Numbered from the stretch's first letter, positions 7,411-15,049 are shown. The stretch: 17,909 bases of DNA from Gammaproteobacteria bacterium UBA2810 (GCA_002351705.1 DEHC01000020.1:1-17909); one strand, 5' to 3'. A program made the numbers and translations. Notes: generated by a model not told the origin, from the letters alone.

Positions 7411-7851
7411 ACCAGTGTCTGTTTTTTCAACTCCATGTGTAGGTCTCGAATCAGAATGCCATTCTTGGTAGACTTAATGCGCAGAGTGTAAAAATTACAC
7501 TGTACAGAAGGAGCCTGATCTTGGTCAAAGATCAGGCTCTTTTTTTATTTGCGTCAGCCAGTGGTTACAGTGTTTTTATGCCGTCAGCAGGGTGACGTTC
7601 TCTGCTGTCATCGTAAGGCGATATTGCCAAATCTTACATACACTGCTTTTCCTCGCAGTGATATTTCACGGAAGAAATGTCGTACTGTCCTTCCGTCAGT
7701 CAGAATTCATGCAATTTTATGGTGAATCGTTGTTTTTTTACATTCTGCCCTAAAATATATTATTGAAGAAAATCGGTTCGGCCTATTTGTCTAGGTATTA
7801 CAGGTGCCCCAGCATTGAACCGGAATTACAGACCAATATTGGAGACAAATA
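7411..7851. other. Intergenic boundary region with several inverted repeats
   Basis: 441 bp with a marked drop in GC content. It holds a dyad AGTGTAA-AAA-TTACACT (7485-7501), then the strong terminator at 7511-7546, then three further inverted repeats: CAGCAG/CTGCTG (7585-7590 with 7602-7607), CACTGC/GCAGTG (7641-7646 with 7655-7660) and ACGGAAG/CTTCCGT (7668-7674 with 7690-7696). A T7 tract (7733-7739) and AT-rich boxes at 7751-7763 could supply the promoter of the Sel1-repeat gene (TTTACA 7737-7742, TATTAT 7758-7763, spacer 15, poor). No tRNA, rRNA or protein gene is visible. Confidence 0.5.
7511..7546 (+). terminator. Strong intrinsic terminator after the msbA-CYTH unit
   Basis: A perfect 12-bp stem (GAGCCTGATCTT at 7511-7522, AAGATCAGGCTC at 7528-7539) with a 5-nt GGTCA loop, directly followed by seven T residues (7540-7546). 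It lies about 100 bp after the CYTH stop codon and marks the end of the core transcription unit before the AT-rich block. Confidence 0.92.
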
Positions 7852-9072
7852 ATGCAAGGGATAAAGAATAGTTCAACTGGCAAGAGTGGCGTTCACAGTG
7901 AGTCTAAGAGCAGCGACAAAATGTCTTGTTTTAAGAACAGGAGTGAGGAAGAAAGAGCTGGTGCAACAACTAGATATCGCAATGCTGTAGAGTTGAAACA
8001 GGATGTTGTAGCAGTTATTTACCTGAAATTTGGATTCTGCATAAAAATTAATTCCCATCCTGATTATGTAGAGACAGCTAAAAGATTTCAAAAATCTGCC
8101 GAGCAGCATGATGCTAATGCTCAAATATGTTTGGGCTTTATGTATTATTTTGGAAATGGTGTCGTACAGAATTACACAAAGGCAGCTGAATTGTTTCAAA
8201 AAGCCGCAGATCAAGGTGATGAATTATCTCAAATTTGTTTGGGATACATGTTTTCTTTGGGAAAAGGTGTCAAAGAGGACAAGGACGAGGCTCTAAAATT
8301 GTACCGTGAGGCAGCCACTCGTGACAAGGCCAACATTGATGTGTTGCTAGGAGATATTTTCTATTCTGGTATCGGGATAAAGAAGGATTGTCGTTATGCC
8401 CATAAACTGTATTTTGATGCAGCAAGTCAAGGGGATGTTATAGCTATGTGCGGTTTGGGCAATATATGCCGTGATAATGACGATCAAGAACGAGCGTTTA
8501 TTTATTACAAATCTGCCGCAATACGAGGGTATGGTCCGGCTATGTTACAAATTGGTAATATCTATAAAAAGAGACCATTCATTGATGTGAATACCACCTC
8601 TGAAAAAGAGGCTGCAGAAAACTATCGGAAGGCTGCTGACTGGTACGGCTGCAAAGCCGAGCAGGGTGATGTTGTTTGTCAAAACATTCTAGCTGATATG
8701 TACTATGACGGTATAGGCGTTGAAGAAGATAAAGATAAAGCAATAAAACTGTACCAAAAAGCTGCGAACCATGGATATGCCAAATCTCAGTACAAGCTTG
8801 GCAGTATATATATTGCTCAAAACAATATCTCAGAAGCAAAAAAATGGTTTTCCAAGTCTGCAGAGCAGGGATTTACTGATGCCCAGTACGGACTGGGGAT
8901 CATTTTACAGAGTGAAAACAACATATCGGAAGCCAAGAAATGGTTTCAAAAGGCGGCAGAAAACGGACATATCCTGTCTAAATTCAAACTTGGTGCAATA
9001 GCTATGAGGCAGTATAACGAATCAACCAAACAAATAAAGGAGTTGTACTGCTTGGAGAATTCATTTTTTTAA
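7852..9072 (+). CDS. Sel1-repeat (SLR/TPR-like) protein
   Basis: 406 residues. After a polar N-terminus of about 50 residues rich in Ser and Lys, with no signal peptide, come eight to nine Sel1-like helical repeats of 32-46 residues. Each follows the pattern A/S-Q-x-x-L-G-x-x-Y ... A-x-x-x-Y/F-x-K-A-A-x-x-G, for example AQICLGFMYYFGNGV, SQICLGYMFSLGKGV, CQNILADMYYDGIGV, SQYKLGSIY and AQYGLGIIL. The repeats ISEAKKWFSKSAEQG and ISEAKKWFQKAAENG are recent duplicates. Sel1 repeats are protein-binding scaffolds; the partner cannot be read from sequence. The ATG has a GGAG site about 8 nt upstream. The gene is AT-rich, unlike the core genes, and is followed 61 bp later by the 504-residue gene on the same strand. 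Confidence 0.88.
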   Translation: MQGIKNSSTGKSGVHSESKSSDKMSCFKNRSEEERAGATTRYRNAVELKQDVVAVIYLKFGFCIKINSHPDYVETAKRFQKSAEQHDANAQICLGFMYYFGNGVVQNYTKAAELFQKAADQGDELSQICLGYMFSLGKGVKEDKDEALKLYREAATRDKANIDVLLGDIFYSGIGIKKDCRYAHKLYFDAASQGDVIAMCGLGNICRDNDDQERAFIYYKSAAIRGYGPAMLQIGNIYKKRPFIDVNTTSEKEAAENYRKAADWYGCKAEQGDVVCQNILADMYYDGIGVEEDKDKAIKLYQKAANHGYAKSQYKLGSIYIAQNNISEAKKWFSKSAEQGFTDAQYGLGIILQSENNISEAKKWFQKAAENGHILSKFKLGAIAMRQYNESTKQIKELYCLENSFF

Positions 9073-9133
9073 GAGAGCAATTCCTAGACATGTTTTTAAG
9101 GAAAAGTGTAACTGTATTTTATCTGAGGTTAAA

Positions 9134-10648
9134 ATGGTACACACGAATCGTGAAAAATATGGCAATAATGTACAGTCGTATGTCGAAATTAACAGTAATT
9201 GTACATCACAAGTTTCTCCTGAAAATACTCCAAATTGTGCTGGCAGTAAACAGCAGATCAATGGCTTCTATGACACGATTCTAAAGTATAGCCTTACTGA
9301 CTATTCTCAAAAAGAAGAAAAAGCCAAAGATGTTTTGTCTGCAATATGTGAAAAGGTTACCGACAAGAACTTTTTCAGCAATTATCGCTGTCATATTGAG
9401 GTGATGACTCTTCAAACTTTCCAGGGTAACAGTGTTGTTATTGCTGAAAACAAGGCAATCGTACTGATCATGGCCGATGCAAACCATCTTCGAGAGTACG
9501 TTCCGACTGTCGTTCTGGAGAAAAAAGCGAGGGAAGAGCTAACCAAGCTTCGGCCTGATATTCAGATATTAATGAACATTGTCATAACTCCGGAAGATTA
9601 TGTTCGAGTTGAAATATTTGTAAATTACATACGAAAGGTATTTGTTGCCGAACTATCGAAACAGATGTCTCTTGGTGAATTAATCAAAAATAATACCTTA
9701 GAGGTATCCGAGAATCCAAACGATTATGATTTCGCTTACTCAATGCTCAACCCACATACAGTGCCTCTCAGACATGATCTTTGCCTGACGATTTATCTAA
9801 CATCCAAGGATGGGAAAAGAATTACCGATTATCTGATTGATGACGAAAGTGAGAAAAATTATGGAAGTGATTCTCCGTCAACTTGTATGCCTTTAGCAAC
9901 TATTGCTGGATACACAGAATTTATCAAGGATCGCGAGTATGAGTCTAAGTATCTGCCCGTTGTCCACATCTCTGAAATTTCATCAGCGATTTTGGATAAA
10001 GCACTCATACCATTTTTCTTGAAATTGGCTATGAAGAAATTTATCAATGACGGTATGTGGCTTGATAATTGTAGCTGGATGAGAAGTCAGATTCGAGGCC
10101 AAGTAGACTTTGGTGCTCTTTTCCCAGATGATAATGGTAACCCATTAGTAATTGATAGACCAGGGATTTTTGATAAAGCTGTCGCCAGTTCTTTTGATAA
10201 TGTCCAACTGGTCATTGACGTAACAGATGGACGTGCCACTATACCCGGTTTGGTGATGAACTTTTCATCTGTTACTGATGACGATACATTAAAGGCACAG
10301 ACGAACTTCACGTGGTTACAGCAGTCAGGAGTTATTTGTCAGTTCTATCGTGGGTACTGTCATCAGTATGGCAAGTTATGTGACACCGCAAACATTGATT
10401 TTCTTAATGAGTATGACAATGCCCCTTACAAAACATATGAAGATTATAAGTGTCTTCTGATTCGGAAGACTCCAGAGGCGCGAGCAAAAGATGAACGAAA
10501 GTTTGTATCAGATTTTAGACTTTACTATAGAAGCGATGTAGTTGGTCTAACTCCGGATCTTTTAACTCAATTTGATGACAGCACTATGAGTCAAAACGGA
10601 TTGAACATGGCTGACATGGACGGTATCTTTTCAAATTCTGGTGTATAG
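9134..10648 (+). CDS. Unrecognised 504-residue cytosolic protein
   Basis: I do not recognise this protein with confidence. It has no signal peptide and no membrane segment. Residues 1-45 are polar (Asn, Gln, Ser, Thr). A mixed alpha/beta region follows (about 45-190) with VVIAENKAIVLIMADANHLREYVP. The central and C-terminal part contains LDKALIPFFLKLAMKKFINDGMW, ALFPDDNGNPLVIDRPGIF, VQLVIDVTDGRATIPGLVM and FTWLQQSGVICQFYRGYCHQYG. The block 'hydrophobic helix, FI..W, GNP, VID...G...IPGL' faintly recalls structural proteins of large phages; this is from memory and untested. The ATG at 9134 has GAGG 5 nt upstream. The gene is AT-rich like the Sel1 gene before it, so the two probably came together. 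Confidence 0.7.
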   Translation: MVHTNREKYGNNVQSYVEINSNCTSQVSPENTPNCAGSKQQINGFYDTILKYSLTDYSQKEEKAKDVLSAICEKVTDKNFFSNYRCHIEVMTLQTFQGNSVVIAENKAIVLIMADANHLREYVPTVVLEKKAREELTKLRPDIQILMNIVITPEDYVRVEIFVNYIRKVFVAELSKQMSLGELIKNNTLEVSENPNDYDFAYSMLNPHTVPLRHDLCLTIYLTSKDGKRITDYLIDDESEKNYGSDSPSTCMPLATIAGYTEFIKDREYESKYLPVVHISEISSAILDKALIPFFLKLAMKKFINDGMWLDNCSWMRSQIRGQVDFGALFPDDNGNPLVIDRPGIFDKAVASSFDNVQLVIDVTDGRATIPGLVMNFSSVTDDDTLKAQTNFTWLQQSGVICQFYRGYCHQYGKLCDTANIDFLNEYDNAPYKTYEDYKCLLIRKTPEARAKDERKFVSDFRLYYRSDVVGLTPDLLTQFDDSTMSQNGLNMADMDGIFSNSGV

Positions 10649-10689
10649 ATACCACAGGCTCAGTACATCAGGGGGGCAATGGAGATCTT

Positions 10690-10899
10690 ATGGTATCAAT
10701 ATTCAGCAGTAAAAATTCCGGTTACAGGTGTCCGGAATGCGGCTCGGAGGATACCGAACTTGTTAGATCCGGCGCAGAGGGCAAGCTTCAGGTCTTCGGG
10801 AAAATACTTGATATGTTGCAGAGCCAGACTCCCCGTCGCGGGCAGTTCACACTGGTGTGCCATAAGTGCGGCCATCACTCGATGATCTTTATCCAGTAG
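10690..10899 (+). CDS. Small four-cysteine zinc-ribbon protein
   Basis: 69 residues with two knuckles, Cys14-Pro-Glu-Cys17-Gly and Cys57-His-Lys-Cys60-Gly-His, the pattern of a zinc ribbon that binds one Zn ion. The 39 residues between them include a predicted helix (GKLQVFGKILDMLQSQ) and a basic TPRRGQ turn. The ATG at 10690 follows GGAG with 5 nt spacing; an alternative start at 10679 is in another frame. Codon use is more GC-rich than the 504-residue gene 41 bp upstream, so it may be a core gene preserved at the edge of the insert and not cargo. Nucleic-acid or protein binding is usual for such ribbons, but no function can be assigned. Confidence 0.7.
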   Translation: MVSIFSSKNSGYRCPECGSEDTELVRSGAEGKLQVFGKILDMLQSQTPRRGQFTLVCHKCGHHSMIFIQ

Positions 10900-10918
10900 C
10901 AAGAACTATCCTTGAAGC

Positions 10919-10950
10919 AGGCGGTCTGTTTCAGCATCGCAGGCCGCCTT
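10919..10950 (+). terminator. Hairpin between convergent zinc-ribbon and corC genes
   Basis: A 10-bp stem with one G-T pair (AGGCGGTCTG at 10919-10928 with CAGGCCGCCT at 10940-10949), an 11-nt loop, then TTGTTATTT on the plus strand. It fits a terminator for the rightward transcript. On the minus strand it directly follows the corC stop but has no T-run, so it would serve corC less well. Confidence 0.6.
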
Positions 10951-10951
10951 G

Positions 10952-11965
10952 TTATTTCCCGACCCTGAGCTCAAGCTGCTTCACGCGTCTCTTGTCCGCA
11001 TTGACCACCCTGAACTTGAACTTCCCGGCAAGCACTATGGTCTCGCCCTTGACGGGCAGGTGCCCGCAGGTCTTGATGATGAGCCCCGCGATGGTCTCGG
11101 CATCATCGTTGCTGAACTCCGTCCCGAACTTCTCGTTGAAGTCCTCGATTGGCGTTACGCCTGATATGAGGTAGCTGCTGGAGTTGACGGCCTTGATGTT
11201 GTCCGTCCCTTTCTTCTCGCCCTCGTCCGCGATGTCTCCCACGATCTGCTCAAGGACGTCCTCGATGGTGACAAGCCCCGAGACGCTCCCGAACTCGTCC
11301 ACGACTACCGCAAGATGGTACCTCTCCTTCTGGAACTTCCGGAGGAGCCTGTCCACGCGTACGCTTTCGGGGATTACTGTCGCGGGCCTCATGAAATCCG
11401 CGATATTGAAGACCTTCGGGTGGGTGTTGCGGTAGATGAGAAGGTCCTTCGCGATGAGGAGCCCCTTGATCTCGTCGATGTCATCTCCGACTACAGGGTA
11501 TCTTGAGTGCCTGGAGCTTGCGATGATGCTGAGGATGCTCTCCTCGGTGTCGTCATCGTGGACGAAGATGATCTGCGATCTCGGGATCATGATGTCCCTG
11601 ACGCGGAGCTCCGAGATCTCGAAGACGCCCTCAATCATGTTGTGGGTGTTCTCGTCGATGATCTCGCTCTCCCGCGCCTCATGTATGACGTCTGCAAGCT
11701 GCGACTTGTCCTTCGGCTCGCTGTGGAAGAGCCTGAAGAACCGGTCGAGGATGCCGTCGTCCTCCTTCTCGTGCTGCGGCTCCTCGGAGACCTCCGCCGC
11801 GGTCACGCTCCCGGGAGCCTCCGCCGAGGTCTCCTCCCCTGCATCCGCGCTCAGAGGCTCGCTGCTCTCCTTCTCCGCGTCCCTTCCGTCAGCTGATTCT
11901 GCCTGAACTTCAGCCTCGGCGTTTTCCTGCTCTTCGTCTGTCTTGTTCACTTTGTCATCTCTCAT
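10952..11965 (-). CDS. corC: CorC/YbeX CBS-domain protein
   Basis: 337 residues against 292 in E. coli YbeX. The body aligns closely: IMIPRSQ (125-131), SRHSRYPVV, IAKDLL, VPESVRVDRLL, VVVDEFGSVSGLVTIEDVLEQIVGDI. Two CBS domains span about residues 121-245 and a CorC_HlyC transporter-associated domain about 260-335. No membrane segments. Known roles: magnesium/cobalt efflux with CorA (Salmonella CorC) and a link to ribosome and RNA metabolism (E. coli YbeX). Residues 1-70 are an unusually long, strongly acidic, low-complexity tail not seen in YbeX. The start at 11965 is forced by an in-frame stop 9 nt upstream, and its own ribosome site is weak (GAGA). It is last in the miaB-phoH-ybeY-corC run; lnt, which follows in E. 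coli, is absent. Confidence 0.93.
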   Translation of the reverse strand: MRDDKVNKTDEEQENAEAEVQAESADGRDAEKESSEPLSADAGEETSAEAPGSVTAAEVSEEPQHEKEDDGILDRFFRLFHSEPKDKSQLADVIHEARESEIIDENTHNMIEGVFEISELRVRDIMIPRSQIIFVHDDDTEESILSIIASSRHSRYPVVGDDIDEIKGLLIAKDLLIYRNTHPKVFNIADFMRPATVIPESVRVDRLLRKFQKERYHLAVVVDEFGSVSGLVTIEDVLEQIVGDIADEGEKKGTDNIKAVNSSSYLISGVTPIEDFNEKFGTEFSNDDAETIAGLIIKTCGHLPVKGETIVLAGKFKFRVVNADKRRVKQLELRVGK

Positions 11966-11996
11966 ATTGTCTCAATCGTCCCGGTTTCTGTTTCAT
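11955..11996 (-). CDS. 13-codon upstream ORF overlapping the corC start
   Basis: ATG at 11996-11994 opens MKQKPGRLRQYER and stops with TGA at 11957-11955, so it terminates inside the first codons of corC (ATG at 11965) in another frame. GGAG lies 3 nt upstream, and a second purine-rich AGGAGGGG lies further up. corC itself has only a weak ribosome site. The arrangement suits translational coupling or leader-peptide control, but a chance ORF of this length is quite possible. Confidence 0.3.
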   Translation of the reverse strand: MKQKPGRLRQYER

Positions 11997-12046
11997 TATC
12001 TCCGGGAAAATCCCCTCCTTTCATGATGTTTTTCTTCTGTTCAGGC

Positions 12047-12514
12047 TTAAGCCTTCTCCGAGGCGTATGGATCCGCGAAGCCGAGCTTTTCCGTCAGGAT
12101 CCTGGTCTCGATCCCCTCCATCTCCTCGGCCTCCTCGTCGGTGATGTGGTCGTATCCGAGAAGGTGGAGACAGCCGTGTACGGTCATATGGGCATAGTGC
12201 TCCGCAAGGGTCTTACCCTGCTCCTTCGCCTCGCGCTCAACTACCTCGCGGCAGATGACGAGGTCTCCGAGGAGGTTGAGCTGCACCTCCGGCGGGCACT
12301 CGAACGGGAACGAGAGGACATTCGTGGGGCGGTCGACATGGCGGTAGTTGAGGTCGAGCTCGTGGCTCTCCGCCTCGTCAACGATGCGGATGGTGACCTC
12401 GGCGTCGTCCCTGAAGTCCTCCACCGCGGCCTCGGCCCATTTCTGGAAATCCGCCTCAGAGGGGAGCCCCTCTGAGCTCTCGGATGCGATCTGAAGATCA
12501 AGCGTCAGGTTCAA
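12047..12514 (-). CDS. ybeY: YbeY endoribonuclease / 16S rRNA maturation factor
   Basis: 155 residues, the length of E. coli YbeY (155). The zinc site H-x3-H-x5-H is intact: His113, His117 and His123 in VHGCLHLLGYDH. Other conserved blocks are RPTNVLSFPFE (62-72) and LLGDLVICREVVEREA (81-96). YbeY is a metal-dependent RNase acting in 16S rRNA 3' end processing and ribosome quality control. The start codon is TTG at 12514-12512, overlapping the phoH stop (TTGA), with a strong AGGGAGGG site 7 nt upstream. The N-terminal sequence after TTG lines up with E. coli YbeY (LDLQ.A...SGLP), supporting this start. Confidence 0.95.
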   Translation of the reverse strand: MNLTLDLQIASESSEGLPSEADFQKWAEAAVEDFRDDAEVTIRIVDEAESHELDLNYRHVDRPTNVLSFPFECPPEVQLNLLGDLVICREVVEREAKEQGKTLAEHYAHMTVHGCLHLLGYDHITDEEAEEMEGIETRILTEKLGFADPYASEKA

Positions 12515-13596
12515 TCTGTCTCCCTCCCTGTAACGGAGTCAGCGTCAGTGCCGGAAACGGCTCCGGCATGCGCTGCCCCTTTCGCCGCTGCGGCCCTCTC
12601 GGCCGCCTCCTTCTCCATCTTTTTGTCGTAGCTGTCGTAGGCCTTGACGATCCTCGCGACTACCGGGTGGCGCACGATATCGGTCGAGGTGAAGTAGTCA
12701 AAGGCGAGCCCCTCGACACCTGTGAGGACCTCGATTGCGTGCTTGAGGCCGGACTTGATGTGCCTCGGGAGATCGATCTGGGTGATGTCGCCCGTGATGA
12801 CGGCCCTCGAGTTGAAGCCGATCCTGGTGAGGAACATCTTCATCTGCTCGACGGTGGTGTTCTGGCTCTCGTCAAGGATGATGAAGGCGTCATTGAGGGT
12901 TCGGCCTCTCATGTAGGCAAGAGGTGCGATTTCAATGACCTGACGCTCGAGGAGCTTGTCGACCCGCTCGAAGCCCAGCATTTCAAAGAGGGCGTCGTAA
13001 AGGGGCCTCAGGTACGGATCGATCTTCTGCGCGAGGTCGCCCGGGAGGAACCCCAGCTTCTCGCCTGCCTCAACCGCGGGGCGGGTGAGGATGATGCGCC
13101 TCACCTCCTGCCTCTCGAGCGCGTCGACGGCTGCCGCTACCGCAAGGTAGGTCTTGCCGGATCCAGCGGGCCCGATGCCGAATGTGACGTCATGGGAGGT
13201 GATGTCCGAGACATACTGCGCCTGGTTGTGCGAGCGGGGCTTGATGTTGCCTTTCTTGGTCCTTATCGTGACGTCGCGGCCGAATTCGTCCATCGCCTCG
13301 TCCTTCTCGAGGGCTCCAGCGCCCTGTATCGCGAGGTGGACGTCCTCCGGGGTGATCTCGCCGATTTTTCCGCGGATGGGGGCGGTGTCGGTGTAAAGCT
13401 CGTTCAGCACATGCTCGGCGGCCTTGATGTCACCGGGATATCCCGTGATTCTGAAGCTTCCTCCGTCGTACTCGATGGCGACGCCGAGGCGCTTCTCAAT
13501 CTGGAGGAGGTTCTCGTCTCCCGGCCCGCAGAGCATGGAGAGCCGGTAGATGTTCTCCGGCTCAAGGATGATTTCGTCAGTTTCTGTATTTCTCAA
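12511..13596 (-). CDS. phoH: PhoH-like P-loop ATPase (YbeZ)
   Basis: 361 residues. An N-terminal KH-like region (about 8-70) is followed by the PhoH ATPase domain: Walker A GPAGSGKT (142-149), the TRPAVEAGEKLGFLPGDL motif (171-188), Walker B IILDE (239-243) and ITGDITQIDLP (267-277). The C-terminal 30 residues are Ala-rich and low in complexity. YbeZ proteins bind ATP and act with YbeY in rRNA processing. The start is TTG at 13596; no in-frame ATG or GTG precedes it and the ribosome site is poor (GGGAAAG). It overlaps ybeY by 3 bp, so translation is coupled. It follows miaB by 121 bp on the same strand. Confidence 0.93.
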   Translation of the reverse strand: MRNTETDEIILEPENIYRLSMLCGPGDENLLQIEKRLGVAIEYDGGSFRITGYPGDIKAAEHVLNELYTDTAPIRGKIGEITPEDVHLAIQGAGALEKDEAMDEFGRDVTIRTKKGNIKPRSHNQAQYVSDITSHDVTFGIGPAGSGKTYLAVAAAVDALERQEVRRIILTRPAVEAGEKLGFLPGDLAQKIDPYLRPLYDALFEMLGFERVDKLLERQVIEIAPLAYMRGRTLNDAFIILDESQNTTVEQMKMFLTRIGFNSRAVITGDITQIDLPRHIKSGLKHAIEVLTGVEGLAFDYFTSTDIVRHPVVARIVKAYDSYDKKMEKEAAERAAAAKGAAHAGAVSGTDADSVTGRETD

Positions 13597-13699
13597 GTCA
13601 CTTTCCCGGACGGAACGCCGTCCTTACAATCACTCCGGAACAGGCCCCGCTGAATGCGGTGCAGGAGGCGCACTTCAGTGGCACGCCTCCCGGCCGCGA

Positions 13700-13713
13700 A
13701 GGAGCCGGCTCCT
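13700..13713. repeat. Palindrome in the miaB-phoH gap
   Basis: A perfect 14-bp palindrome AGGAGCCGGCTCCT just after the miaB stop. On the plus strand it is followed by CTTTTT; on the minus strand, the direction of transcription, no T-run follows. It may be a weak attenuator or processing site between miaB and phoH. An overlapping CCGGC/GCCGG stem offers an alternative fold. Confidence 0.35.
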
Positions 13714-13717
13714 CTTT

Positions 13718-15049
13718 TTACTCATCACTCTCTATTATAGAGCCTGTGAGGCTGTGCGGCAGGACCTCGTCGATCCGGACTCTCGCGAACTCGCCGATGA
13801 GATCCTCCTCCGAGCGGAAGTTCACGATGCGGTTGTTCTCGGTCCTTCCCTGGTAGCTGTGCCCGTCAGGATCCTTTTTCGCGTGGGCGTCGACGAGGAT
13901 GGTCTGCTCGGTTCCCTTCATTAGGAGCGATATCGCGTCGGCACTTGCCGTAAGGTGTTTCTGCAGGCAGTAGAGGCGCTCCTTCTTGTTCTCCAGAGTC
14001 TCCGGATCCTTCATCGCCGCGGCCTTGGTGCCGGGGCGGGGCGAGTAGACGAAGCTGAAGCTCTGGTCAAAGCCGACCTGATCCGCGAGGGTCACGGTCT
14101 CCTCGAAGTCGTCGTCGGTCTCCCCGGGGAAGCCCACGATGAAGTCGGAGCTGATGCTGATGCCGGGGCGGGCGGCGCGGAGCTTCCCCACCTTCTCAAG
14201 GTAGGACTCCGCGGTGTAGGGCCTGTTCATGAGGGCGAGGATCCGGTCGGAGCCGCTCTGCACCGGAAGATGGATGTGTGAGGCGATCTTCGGGAGCTCC
14301 CCTATAGCGGCGATGGTCTCATCGTTGAGGTCCTTCGGGTTGCTCGTGGTGAAGCGGATCCTCCCGACTCCCTCAACCGCGGAGACCTTGTAGAGGAGCT
14401 CCGCGAGAGAGCTCTCCGATCCGTCCTCGTTGAGCCCGGCGAACTCGTTGACGTTCTGCCCTAGGAGATGGATTTCCCGGACGCCCGAGTCAACGTCGCG
14501 CCGCACCTCCTCCATAATCTCCCTGACGGTCCTCGAGACCACGGGGCCCCTCGTGAAGGGCACGATGCAGTAGGTGCAGAAGTTTGAGCAGCCCTCGGTG
14601 ATGGTCACGTAGGCTGACGGGGCGCCCCTCGCGATGGGAGGCAGGATATTGAACTTCTCGAGCTCCGGGAAGGAGATGTCGATCTGGCGGCCCTCTCCCG
14701 CTATGACCTTCTCAATCATCCCGGGGACAAGGTGCATGGTCTGCGGTCCGAAGACGATGTCGACCTCTGGTGCGCGGCGGAAGATTTCCTCGCCGTCAGC
14801 AGACGCGACGCAGCCGCCGACACCGATGATCATCCGGGGATTTCCCTTCTTGAGCTCCTTCCAGCGACCGAGCTGGTGGTAGATCTTCTCCTTGGCGTTC
14901 TCACGCACCGCGCAGGTGTTGAGGAGAATGATGTCGGCAGACTCAGCCTCGGGAACTTCCTCATAGCCATTCGCCGTGAGGAGATCTGCGAGCCTCTCCG
15001 AGTCATAGACGTTCATCTGGCAGCCCCAGGTGTGGATATAGAACTTCAT
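13718..15049 (-). CDS. miaB: tRNA-2-methylthio-N6-dimethylallyladenosine synthase MiaB
   Basis: 443 residues (E. coli 474). MiaB is a radical-SAM enzyme with two 4Fe-4S clusters that adds the methylthio group to i6A37 of tRNAs reading UNN codons. The N-terminal UPF0004 domain carries the auxiliary-cluster cysteines Cys10, Cys46 and Cys80; the radical-SAM motif is Cys154-x3-Cys158-x2-Cys161 in EGCSNFCTYC. FTRGPVVSR, LLGQNVN, LPVQSGSD and SDFIVGFPGET are all present, and a C-terminal TRAM domain is marked by VDAHAKKDPDGHSYQGRTENN. The start MKFYIHTWGCQMN (ATG 15049) has GAGGAG close upstream. The frame runs open to 15502 but that extension has no family similarity. First gene of the minus-strand cluster. 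Confidence 0.96.
   Translation of the reverse strand: MKFYIHTWGCQMNVYDSERLADLLTANGYEEVPEAESADIILLNTCAVRENAKEKIYHQLGRWKELKKGNPRMIIGVGGCVASADGEEIFRRAPEVDIVFGPQTMHLVPGMIEKVIAGEGRQIDISFPELEKFNILPPIARGAPSAYVTITEGCSNFCTYCIVPFTRGPVVSRTVREIMEEVRRDVDSGVREIHLLGQNVNEFAGLNEDGSESSLAELLYKVSAVEGVGRIRFTTSNPKDLNDETIAAIGELPKIASHIHLPVQSGSDRILALMNRPYTAESYLEKVGKLRAARPGISISSDFIVGFPGETDDDFEETVTLADQVGFDQSFSFVYSPRPGTKAAAMKDPETLENKKERLYCLQKHLTASADAISLLMKGTEQTILVDAHAKKDPDGHSYQGRTENNRIVNFRSEEDLIGEFARVRIDEVLPHSLTGSIIESDE

Noticed and set aside
7441..7480. tRNA-like T-loop impression (GGTCTCGAATC)
   Set aside because: No acceptor, D or anticodon stems could be drawn around it.
12484..13653. 389-codon plus-strand frame opposite phoH
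   Set aside because: Mirror frame of a GC-rich gene with a clear PhoH product on the other strand.
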